Shown here in pieces: positions 8,148-14,948 of a stretch of DNA of 52,267 nt. This stretch comes from Acidovorax sp. CF316. GTDB lineage: Bacteria > Pseudomonadota > Gammaproteobacteria > Burkholderiales > Burkholderiaceae_C. The stretch's first letter is position 1. Each line of letters opens with the position of its first letter. A program made the position numbers and the translations under genes. The stretch lies in the NCBI RefSeq assembly GCF_000276605.1, contig NZ_AKJX01000284.1, positions 1-52,267 on the forward strand. The letters are read 5' to 3'. Below the pieces are notes generated by a model that saw only the letters and a list, made by a program, of their open reading frames with translations, did no database searches and was not told the DNA's origin.

Positions 8148-9508
8148 TGCGCTGGATCGCCCATGAATGGCGCCTGGTGGGCCGCTCGCGCCTGTGCCTG
8201 TCGGCCCTTGTCCTGCTGTGCCTGCTGTCCGCCGTGTCCCTGTGGTCGGGCGCACGCGAAGTGGCCCGCCAGCAGGCCCATATCGCGCGGCTGGCGCCCG
8301 TGCACGAGCAGGACGTGCAGGCCGTTGCCAGGCGCTTCGCCCGGGGTGGCGACGCCGGCTATGCGGCCTACTACACCTTCTACGACACGCAGGACCCCCC
8401 TTCGGACGCCGCCTTCCTGGCCCTGGGCCTGCGCGACGTGGCACCCTATGTGCTGCGCGTGCGCGCCCTGGGGCTGCAGGCCCAGCTCTACGAGGGCGAG
8501 ACCTTCAACCCCGAACTGGCCCTGGCCGGACGCTTCGACTTCGCCTTCGTGCTGGTCTACCTGGCGCCGCTGTTCATCATCGCCCTGCTGCACGACCTGG
8601 TGTCAGGCGAGCGCCAGGCGGGCCGGCTGCGCATGCTGCTAGCCATGCCGGGCGCGGGCACGCGGCTGTGGCTGCGCCGCGCCGGCCTGCGCACGGCGCT
8701 GGCCATAGCCAGCATGTCCCTGCCGCTGCTGCTGGCCGCCGCCGTGCTGCCCATCGGTGTGCCGGTGCTCGCCGGGGCGCTGGCCGCGGTCGTCGCCTAC
8801 GCCGCCTTCTGGTGCGCGGTATGCGTGCTGGTGGCCACCCGGCCCTGGGGCTCCACCGCCCATGCCACGGCCCTGATGGGCTGCTGGGTCGTGCTCACCC
8901 TGGTGCTGCCCGCCCTGGCGCAGATGGCGATCGCGCGCGCCATCCCTGTGGACCAGGGCGTGGACCTCATGCTGGCACAGCGCCAGAACGTGCACGGCGC
9001 CTGGGACCAGCCGCGCGATGCCACGCTGCAGAGGTTCTTCGAGACCCACCCCGAGTGGAAGCACACGGCGCCCCTGCCCGAACGGTTCCACTGGAAGTGG
9101 TACTACGCCTTCCAGCAGCTGGGCGACGAGAGCGTGGCCCCCGCCGTCGACGCCTACCGCGCTGGCCTGGCGCGCCGCCAGGACTGGACCGGGCGCCTGG
9201 GCTGGCTGCTGCCGGGCGTGGCCGTCCAGACCACCCTGCATGCGCTGGCGCAGACCGACCTGCCGGCCCAGTTGCGCTACCAGGAGCGCATCGAGGCCTT
9301 CCACCGGGAGGTGCGCGAGTTCTACTACCCCTATGTCTTCAACGAGCGCCCCTTCGGGCCCGAGGACTTTGCCAAGAGGCCCCGCTTCTCCGCACCGGCG
9401 CCCGGAGCACCGTGGCCGGTGCTGCCCTTGCTGGCATGCCTGGCCTGGGGCCTGTGCATGGCGGGCATGGCCGCCCGCGCCCTGCGGCGGCTGGCCCCTG
9501 CCGACTGA
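8144..9508 (+). CDS. ABC-2 permease with DUF3526 domain (second of two)
   Basis: 454 residues starting at ATG 8144, with GGAGGAG at 8131-8137 as ribosome binding site; a second ATG follows directly at 8147. It has the same topology as the preceding permease: an N-terminal helix (about 18-35), a large extracytoplasmic loop, a block of helices between about 140 and 275, another soluble loop, and a C-terminal helix before RRLAPAD. The two permeases share the beginning pattern (R-I-A-x-E-W-R-L) and are probably ancient duplicates. It is the last gene of the operon that begins with the Fur-box-like site. Confidence 0.88.
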   Translation: MMRWIAHEWRLVGRSRLCLSALVLLCLLSAVSLWSGAREVARQQAHIARLAPVHEQDVQAVARRFARGGDAGYAAYYTFYDTQDPPSDAAFLALGLRDVAPYVLRVRALGLQAQLYEGETFNPELALAGRFDFAFVLVYLAPLFIIALLHDLVSGERQAGRLRMLLAMPGAGTRLWLRRAGLRTALAIASMSLPLLLAAAVLPIGVPVLAGALAAVVAYAAFWCAVCVLVATRPWGSTAHATALMGCWVVLTLVLPALAQMAIARAIPVDQGVDLMLAQRQNVHGAWDQPRDATLQRFFETHPEWKHTAPLPERFHWKWYYAFQQLGDESVAPAVDAYRAGLARRQDWTGRLGWLLPGVAVQTTLHALAQTDLPAQLRYQERIEAFHREVREFYYPYVFNERPFGPEDFAKRPRFSAPAPGAPWPVLPLLACLAWGLCMAGMAARALRRLAPAD

Positions 9509-9526
9509 GCCCCCAGCTCACCAGTA

Positions 9527-9601
9527 GACCCTGGCGAGCACCGGACCTGGTGGCCCGGTGTTCGCTTGTTCCAGGTCAAAGAGACCACCGGCGCCAGGGT
9601 C
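9527..9601. repeat. Structured intergenic element with 10-bp terminal inverted repeats
   Basis: GACCCTGGCG at 9527-9536 and its exact reverse complement at 9592-9601 enclose 55 bp. Nested inside are CACCGG/CCGGTG and ACCTGG (9545-9550)/CCAGGT (9571-9576), so the segment can fold as a branched cruciform or RNA. It lies between the permease stop and the NsrR-like sites. It could be a terminator-like structure or a small repeat element. No T-tract follows, so a simple Rho-independent terminator is unlikely. Confidence 0.45.
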
Positions 9602-9607
9602 AAAATA

Positions 9608-9655
9608 AAGATGCATGTGAAATACCCATTAAAATAAACATATCAAATGCATCTT
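9608..9655 (+). promoter_or_regulatory. Two NsrR-like operator sites
   Basis: The NsrR recognition pattern is an 11-1-11 palindrome with halves AAGATGCATTT and AAATGCATCTT. Site 1 (9608-9630) has a left half matching 10 of 11 bases and a right half matching 7. Site 2 (9633-9655) has a left half matching 7 and a right half matching all 11. The strong halves face outwards as a 10-bp inverted pair (9607-9616 and 9647-9656). The second site ends just before the AAAGGA ribosome binding site of the RIC gene. Repression relieved by nitric oxide is inferred from the site and from what it controls. Confidence 0.75.
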
Positions 9656-9667
9656 TAAAGGACTGCC

Positions 9668-10444
9668 ATGAACGCCCGTGACCTCGCCTCTCCTTCCTCG
9701 ATCCACCCAGGCGCGCCCTTTGCCCTGCATGCGCAGCAGCAGATCGGGCAGATCGCGGTGCAGCTGCCCGGTGCCACGGCGGTCTTCCGGCGGCTCAAGC
9801 TCGACTTCTGCTGCGGCGGCCAGGTAAGCCTGGCCCAGGCCACGGCCGACAAGGGGCTGGATGCCGGGGCCGTGGTCGCCGAGCTGGCGCAGTTGCAGCG
9901 CGGCGATGCCCTGCCCCAGGCGGGTGCCAGCGCAAACGCGCTCATCGACCTGATCGTCGCGCGCTACCACGAGGTGCACCGCGCGCAATTGCCCGAGCTG
10001 GTGCGCATGGCGCGGCGCGTGGAGGCCGTGCACCGCAGCCACCCGGCCGTGCCCACGGGCCTGGCCGATGCACTGGAGGAAACGCATGCAGAGCTGCTGG
10101 ACCACATGGGCAAGGAGGAGGCCGTGCTGTTCCCCATGCTGCGCCAAGGCGGCAACCCCTTCGTGGGCATGCCCATCGGCGTGATGCGCGCCGAGCACGC
10201 CGACCATGGCGCGGCCCTGGAGCGGCTGAACGCGCTGACCCACGACACCGCCCCGCCAGAGGATGCCTGCACCACCTGGCGCGCGCTCTATGCGGGCATC
10301 GCGCAGTTCTGCGACGACCTGATCAGCCACATCCACCTGGAGAACAACGTGCTGTTCCCGCCGTTCGAGGCCCCTGCAGGTGCCGCCCATGGCCTGGACG
10401 CGGGCGCGTCGGACTGCGCCAGCCCGCGCTGCGGCTGCCATTGA
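9668..10444 (+). CDS. ytfE: Iron-sulfur cluster repair di-iron protein (RIC/YtfE/ScdA)
   Basis: 258 residues; start supported by AAAGGA 6 bp upstream. An N-terminal ScdA_N domain contains LKLDFCCGG (about 44-52). A hemerythrin-like four-helix domain follows, with iron ligands visible in RYHEVHR, EETHAELLDHMGKEE, EHADHG and HIHLENNVLFPPFE. Family role: di-iron protein that repairs Fe-S and di-iron centres damaged by nitric oxide or peroxide, in the cytoplasm. The C-terminus ends in an extra Cys-rich tail, C-x4-C-x-C-H, not needed for the family fold. It is the first gene of an NO-response operon with the globin gene 17 bp downstream. Confidence 0.93.
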   Translation: MNARDLASPSSIHPGAPFALHAQQQIGQIAVQLPGATAVFRRLKLDFCCGGQVSLAQATADKGLDAGAVVAELAQLQRGDALPQAGASANALIDLIVARYHEVHRAQLPELVRMARRVEAVHRSHPAVPTGLADALEETHAELLDHMGKEEAVLFPMLRQGGNPFVGMPIGVMRAEHADHGAALERLNALTHDTAPPEDACTTWRALYAGIAQFCDDLISHIHLENNVLFPPFEAPAGAAHGLDAGASDCASPRCGCH

Positions 10445-10461
10445 ACGGGAAGAACGCTGCC

Positions 10462-10884
10462 ATGACCGAGCCAACCCATCTGGAACTCAGCGCCGAAAGC
10501 ATGGCCGAGCTGGTGCACAGCTTTTACGCCGATGTGCGCGCCCACCCCTTGCTGGGCCCCGTGTTCGAGACCGCGCTGCACGGCCGCTGGGACGCGCACC
10601 TGGCGCGGCTGGTGGACTTCTGGTGCACGGTGGCGCTGGGGCAGCGGCGCTTCAAGGGGGGCGACGTGTTCGGCAAGCACATGGCGCTGTCGGGCGTCAC
10701 GCCCGCGCACTTCGCGGCCTGGGTGGGGCTGTGGCAGCAGCACACCAACCGCCTGTTCGCGCCCGATTTTGCGCAGGAGCTGCAGGTGGCGGCGCATGGC
10801 ATTGCGCGCAATCTGTTTCGCGGGTATTTCGGTGCCGAGCCGGCCTTCGCCGAGAGGGAGAGCGAGGCCGCGGCGCAGCGGTGA
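10462..10884 (+). CDS. Group III truncated haemoglobin
   Basis: 140 residues from ATG 10462; the frame can also be read from a TTG overlapping the RIC stop. It matches the Ctb-like truncated globins: VHSFYADVRAHPLLGPVF at the B helix region, VDFWCTVALG, and FGKHMAL with His73 as the probable proximal haem ligand. Family role: NO or oxygen chemistry in the cytoplasm, often in nitrosative stress regulons. It follows RIC by 17 bp behind two NsrR-like sites, which supports a role in NO detoxification or sensing. Confidence 0.88.
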   Translation: MTEPTHLELSAESMAELVHSFYADVRAHPLLGPVFETALHGRWDAHLARLVDFWCTVALGQRRFKGGDVFGKHMALSGVTPAHFAAWVGLWQQHTNRLFAPDFAQELQVAAHGIARNLFRGYFGAEPAFAERESEAAAQR

Positions 10885-10915
10885 ACCGCCTGGGCGGGGC
10901 GCTGGCGGCGGTGGC

Positions 10916-11554
10916 CTACTCGGGTTGCGGCTGCACCGCCTGCAGGCCGCGCTTGACGGCGGCCAGGGTCTTCTCCGGCAGCAGTGCATCGGCCGAGCCC
11001 AGCTGGGCCGCCAGCAGGGAGCGGCGCAGCTCCAGCTCGGCCAGGGCCTCGCTGGCGCGGCCCACCGAGGCCTTCATCGCGGCCTCGGCCTCGTCGCTCT
11101 GCCCGAAGAGCTTTTCCATGCGCTCCAGAATCGGCGGCCGGTCGCTTTCCCTGGCCTCCTTCAGGTCGACGACCGCCTGGGCGCCCTCGCGGTCCAGGAC
11201 ATCGGCCAGCGCGGCCTTGCGGCGGGCATCCTGCAGGCCCTTGACCAGGCCCTGCGCGGCTTTCAGGTAGGCCAGCGCAGCGCTTGCCACTGCGGGCCTG
11301 GCCGAGGTGTCGATGCGCTGCACTGCGGCGCGGGTGTCATCCAGGACCAGGGCGGCATCGTCCGCCGCCTTGAACAGCCCCTGATCGGCAACGCCCTGGA
11401 ATTGCGCCAGCTGCTCCACGCCCGCAGCCAAGCGGCTGCTGGCCCCCTTGACCAGCCCACTGACCGCTTCGACCTGCCTGTCGGAAGCAAACACCCCACC
11501 TGCGGCCACAGCCAGCGTCCATGCCATCGCCAGCGCCACAACCTTCTTGCCCAT
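10916..11554 (-). CDS. Secreted helical protein of unknown function
   Basis: 212 residues. The start at 11554 has GGGAGAGG directly upstream, and the first 24 residues form a signal peptide ending in VFAS. The mature part is Ala/Leu/Lys-rich, almost entirely predicted helical, with no Cys, and ends VQPQPE. I do not recognise a named family. It converges with the truncated globin gene (31 bp apart) and lies 82 bp downstream of a small membrane protein gene on the same strand. A periplasmic coiled-coil or helical-bundle protein is the most that can be said. Confidence 0.68.
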   Translation of the reverse strand: MGKKVVALAMAWTLAVAAGGVFASDRQVEAVSGLVKGASSRLAAGVEQLAQFQGVADQGLFKAADDAALVLDDTRAAVQRIDTSARPAVASAALAYLKAAQGLVKGLQDARRKAALADVLDREGAQAVVDLKEARESDRPPILERMEKLFGQSDEAEAAMKASVGRASEALAELELRRSLLAAQLGSADALLPEKTLAAVKRGLQAVQPQPE

Positions 11555-11636
11555 GACCTCTCCCTTGTTGGAGCGGCGATCGTAGCGGAAGGCGCCGCCC
11601 GGCAAAGCGGCGGGCTGCGGGAAGCTGTCCTGCTGG

Positions 11637-11804
11637 CTATTTTTCCTTGGGCGTGAAGAACAGTGCCACGCCGATGGCGATCAGCGCCAGCGGCCACCAG
11701 GTCACCAGCAATTCCTTGAGGCTGATGCTGATGAGCCCCAGGTTGGTGAGCAGAAAGAACACCCCCAGTACGACCAGAACGATGGCAGCGACGTTGCCCT
11801 TCAT
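11637..11804 (-). CDS. Small two-helix membrane protein (LiaF/LiaI transmembrane-type)
   Basis: 55 residues. The start at 11804 is set by a strong GGAGGA site 7 bp upstream; an earlier ATG at 11819 precedes that site and is not used. Two hydrophobic helices (about 5-26 and 34-50) are joined by a short polar turn and followed by a basic tail (TPKEK). The pattern L-G-x-x-F-L-L-x-N-L-G-x-I followed by W-W-P-L-x-L-I-x-I-G is that of the LiaI/LiaF-type transmembrane domain found in many envelope-stress proteins. It sits in the inner membrane; function in this organism is unknown. Confidence 0.75.
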   Translation of the reverse strand: MKGNVAAIVLVVLGVFFLLTNLGLISISLKELLVTWWPLALIAIGVALFFTPKEK

Positions 11805-11870
11805 GTGCACTTCCTCCAAGATGTTTGTGGACCGATGCGGACGGCCTCTGTCATGAATTATGGGGGCGAC

Positions 11871-12299
11871 TCAGCCCATGCGCCCGGCAGACGCGCCCGC
11901 ACGCAACACCGCCAGGTGTGCGCCCAGCACACAGCAGGCCGGCGTGACGAAGATGCCCGCGAGGTTGAACCACAGCGGCAGCTCGCTCCAGAAAGCCAGG
12001 CCCACCAGCGTGCCCAGCACACCCACGGCCAGGCCGTTGAAATAGGGATAGGCGACCGCGATGCGGGCCGCAATATGGCCCCCCAGCACACTCACCAGGG
12101 CACCGAGCACCATGCTCCAGACCAGGTAGCCGTCGTCCTCGGCCAGCTCGGCCAGGGCCTGGATGATCTGCTCTTCGCTCTGCCCCTCCATGGCCAGCAG
12201 TACGCCCTGCAGCGACACCAGCACCACACCGGCCAGGATGGACAGTGCCAGCAGGAGCGAGGTGCCCACGATGAGGGCCTTGGGGTTGATTCGGTTCAA
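11871..12299 (-). CDS. Four-helix membrane protein, unknown function (paralogue A)
   Basis: 142 residues. Hydrophobic segments lie at about 10-33, 58-80, 88-105 and 108-130. The core pattern GGHIAARIAVAYPYFNGLAV recurs as GGYVTARLAPAHPYANNLVV in the protein encoded at 18194-18613, and both start with a short basic N-terminus and a first helix in the same place, so they are distant paralogues. It is divergent from the serine hydrolase gene, 184 bp away. No family name recognised. Confidence 0.7.
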   Translation of the reverse strand: MNRINPKALIVGTSLLLALSILAGVVLVSLQGVLLAMEGQSEEQIIQALAELAEDDGYLVWSMVLGALVSVLGGHIAARIAVAYPYFNGLAVGVLGTLVGLAFWSELPLWFNLAGIFVTPACCVLGAHLAVLRAGASAGRMG

Positions 12300-12483
12300 C
12301 GTAGACGCTTTCAGGGTTGTTAGCCCGCGTAATGTACTGCGCGCAGGCGCTGCCGGTCACAGCGCGCAGGCGCCGCAGGCATGGCAAGCACACAACGTGC
12401 CCGAAAAGGGCTTCGGAGTGGATAGTATCGGCAGCACCAGGGGCCCGATGGGGCACCCTGTTCCACCGGGAGGAAGGCATCCG

Positions 12484-13560
12484 ATGCAGGCAATGGCAAG
12501 AATCATCCGTGCACCGTGGCGGTGGGTTGCGGGCATCGCCCTGCTTGTGGCGGGGCCGGCGGTAGCCGCCCCGGATGCGGCCCCGGTGCCCGGCGCCGAG
12601 TGGGAGCGCATCGCCTCGCCCGAGGCGGTGGGCTGGTCGACCCCGAAGCTGGCGCTGGCGCGCGAGCACTCGAAAGGTCTCGACACGGCGGCGGTCATGC
12701 TGGTGGTCAATGGCAAGGTGCTCGACGAATGGGGGCCTACGCAGTACCGCTTCAACATCCATTCGATACGCAAAAGCATCCTGAACGGCCTGGTGGGCAT
12801 GGCGGTGGAGGAAGGCAAGATCAAGCTCGGCGCTACCCTGGGCGAGCTGGGCATCGACGACAACGCCCCCGCGCTCACCGATGCCGAAAAGCGCGCCACC
12901 GTGGCCGACCTGCTCAAGTCGCGCTCGGGCATCTACCACCCCACCCTGTACGAGTCCGCCGCCATGGCGGCAGCCCGGCCGGCGCGCGGCAGCCATGCGC
13001 CAGGGACCTTCTGGTACTACAACAACTGGGACTTCAATGCGCTGAACACCATCTACGAAGCGCAGGCCAAAACCAGCTTCTACACCGCCTTTGCCACGCG
13101 CCTGGCCCAGCCGCTGCAGATGCAGGACTGGCGCGCGCAGGACGGTGCGTACTTCACGGGCAAGGAGTCTGTACACGCCGCCTACCCCATGCACATGTCG
13201 GCCCGCGATCTGGCGCGCTTCGGACTCCTGTACCTGCGCGGCGGGCAATGGGGCGGCAAGCAGCTGATTCCGGCAGCATGGATCCAGCAAAGCATGCAGT
13301 CCTACTCCGATAGAGGAGTGGACGGGGGCTATGGCTACATGTGGTGGGTGGAGGTGGACGGGCGCCACCTGCCGTCCGTCCGCGTGCCTGCCGGCACCTT
13401 CTCGGCCCAGGGCTTTGGCGCGCACCTGGTGGTCGTGGTACCGGCCTATGACCTGGTGGTGGTGCATCGCGTGGACACCGAAGACCCCAGTAACTACGTG
13501 AGCGACGAACAGTTCGGGGAGTTGCTGAAGCTCATCCTCGATGCCCGCCTGGGCAAGTGA
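12484..13560 (+). CDS. Serine hydrolase, class C beta-lactamase-like
   Basis: 358 residues from ATG 12484 with GGAGGAAGG upstream at 12469-12477; the frame runs further back without a better start. A signal peptide ends near AVAAP (residue 30). The beta-lactamase/DD-peptidase signature residues are visible: S94-I-R-K97 (SxxK) and Y179-N-N181 (YxN), with a late QGFGAH segment in the place of the third motif. This fits the EstB/AmpC-like serine hydrolase family, esterases or D-amino peptidases acting in the periplasm. It may be co-transcribed with the following SWIM gene, whose frame opens with a GTG overlapping this stop codon. Substrate unknown. Confidence 0.88.
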   Translation: MQAMARIIRAPWRWVAGIALLVAGPAVAAPDAAPVPGAEWERIASPEAVGWSTPKLALAREHSKGLDTAAVMLVVNGKVLDEWGPTQYRFNIHSIRKSILNGLVGMAVEEGKIKLGATLGELGIDDNAPALTDAEKRATVADLLKSRSGIYHPTLYESAAMAAARPARGSHAPGTFWYYNNWDFNALNTIYEAQAKTSFYTAFATRLAQPLQMQDWRAQDGAYFTGKESVHAAYPMHMSARDLARFGLLYLRGGQWGGKQLIPAAWIQQSMQSYSDRGVDGGYGYMWWVEVDGRHLPSVRVPAGTFSAQGFGAHLVVVVPAYDLVVVHRVDTEDPSNYVSDEQFGELLKLILDARLGK

Positions 13561-13577
13561 GCCAGAATCAGCCGCCC

Positions 13578-14939
13578 ATGCTCCAGTTCGCCCACACCTA
13601 CCGCTATGCCGAGCCCTCGTCCATGGACCTGGGGGCCGGCGCCGCACCGCACCTGCGGCTGGCCACCTCGTCGCCCGGCGAAGTGGCGCACCCGCATTTC
13701 TTCGAGGGCCGGCTGCACCAGCCGCAGTTGGCCGCGCAGTTGCTGAGTGCGGTGCACCTGCTCGTGGGCTCGCGCTTCTTCACGCCGGCCAACAGCGTGG
13801 CCAAGGCCATTGCGCTGGCCGACCCGGTGGTCACGGCCGGCAGCGGCATGCTGCGGCTCGAGGGCTTCTCGGCCTGCTGCAGCACCTACATCCGGGTGGA
13901 CATGGAGCCGGCCGCCTATGCCGGTGACATCGTCGGCAAGGGCACGACCAACATCGACTTCAACGCAAGCATGCGCGCCGCGCTGGCCCAGGTGCGCGAT
14001 GCCGACGGGCTGGCCCTGTCGGTAGGAGCCGCGGCCTTCACCCTGCACACCGCCGGCACGCAGGTGGTGGAAAAGAAGGTGGAGCTGCCCCTGCGCTGGC
14101 TGCGCAGCATGGTGGCCGTGCAGAGCTACCAGGCGGCCATGCGCAAGGTCTTCGAGGTCGGTGCGATCCCGGCCCTGCGCTTCGTGCGCGGCCTGCCCCG
14201 CGCATCGACCAGCAAGACCCCGCTGTGGGTGGTGGCCGGCCCCCAGGGCCTGCGCACCACGGCGCAGAACGATGGCAGCGGCGTGCGCTTTACCGACAGC
14301 AGCCGGCTGCGCGTGCTCGAAACCCTGCTGCCCAAGGCGCGCAGCCTCACGCTGTTTGCCGATGCCCAGCAGCAGGCCAGCGCCTGGTGCCTGGACTTCG
14401 GCGCCATGCGCCTGACCCTGGTGCTCAGCGCCGAGGTGTGGCGCGGCTTCTCGGGCGAGGGCCAGGCCCTGCACGCCCTCGTGCAGGCCGACGAGGCCCG
14501 CCCCGCCAGCGCCGTGCGCGCCCAGCTGCATTGGCAGGACACGCTGCGCGGCGATGCCCTCGCCGCCACGCTGCAGTGGCCCAGCGCCGATGTGGAGCGG
14601 GCGCTGCAGCTGCTCGGTGCCTCGGGCCTGGTGGGCTACGACCTGGTGCACGGCGCCTACTTCCACCGCGTGCTGCCGCTGGACCTGGCCCAGCTCGACG
14701 ACATGAACCCGCGCCTGGCCGATGCCCGCGCGCTGCTGCAGGCCGGCGCAGTGCGTCTGGCCAGCGCCAGCCCGCTCGATGCCGAGGTGCACAGCGGCGA
14801 CGCAAGCTACCGCGTGCGCGAGGTGGACGGCGAGCTGCGCTGCACCTGCCCCTGGTTCGCCAGGCACCAGGGCGAACGCGGCCCGTGCAAGCATGTGCTG
14901 GCGGCATGCGCCGCACAGGCTGCAACCCTCTCGCATTGA
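13578..14939 (+). CDS. SWIM zinc finger family protein
   Basis: 453 residues from ATG 13578; an in-frame GTG at 13557 overlaps the stop of the preceding gene and would add 7 residues. The defining feature is the C-terminal SWIM finger C422-x-C424-x12-C437-x-H439, a zinc-binding motif used for nucleic-acid or protein contacts. The 400 residues before it are the body found in YehQ-like bacterial SWIM proteins. It is followed after 9 bp by a 929-residue DUF6493-like gene, so the pair forms an operon. In other bacteria such pairs accompany a MoxR ATPase and a VWA protein; neither is present here. Confidence 0.88.
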   Translation: MLQFAHTYRYAEPSSMDLGAGAAPHLRLATSSPGEVAHPHFFEGRLHQPQLAAQLLSAVHLLVGSRFFTPANSVAKAIALADPVVTAGSGMLRLEGFSACCSTYIRVDMEPAAYAGDIVGKGTTNIDFNASMRAALAQVRDADGLALSVGAAAFTLHTAGTQVVEKKVELPLRWLRSMVAVQSYQAAMRKVFEVGAIPALRFVRGLPRASTSKTPLWVVAGPQGLRTTAQNDGSGVRFTDSSRLRVLETLLPKARSLTLFADAQQQASAWCLDFGAMRLTLVLSAEVWRGFSGEGQALHALVQADEARPASAVRAQLHWQDTLRGDALAATLQWPSADVERALQLLGASGLVGYDLVHGAYFHRVLPLDLAQLDDMNPRLADARALLQAGAVRLASASPLDAEVHSGDASYRVREVDGELRCTCPWFARHQGERGPCKHVLAACAAQAATLSH

Positions 14940-14948
14940 CCTGCTCCC

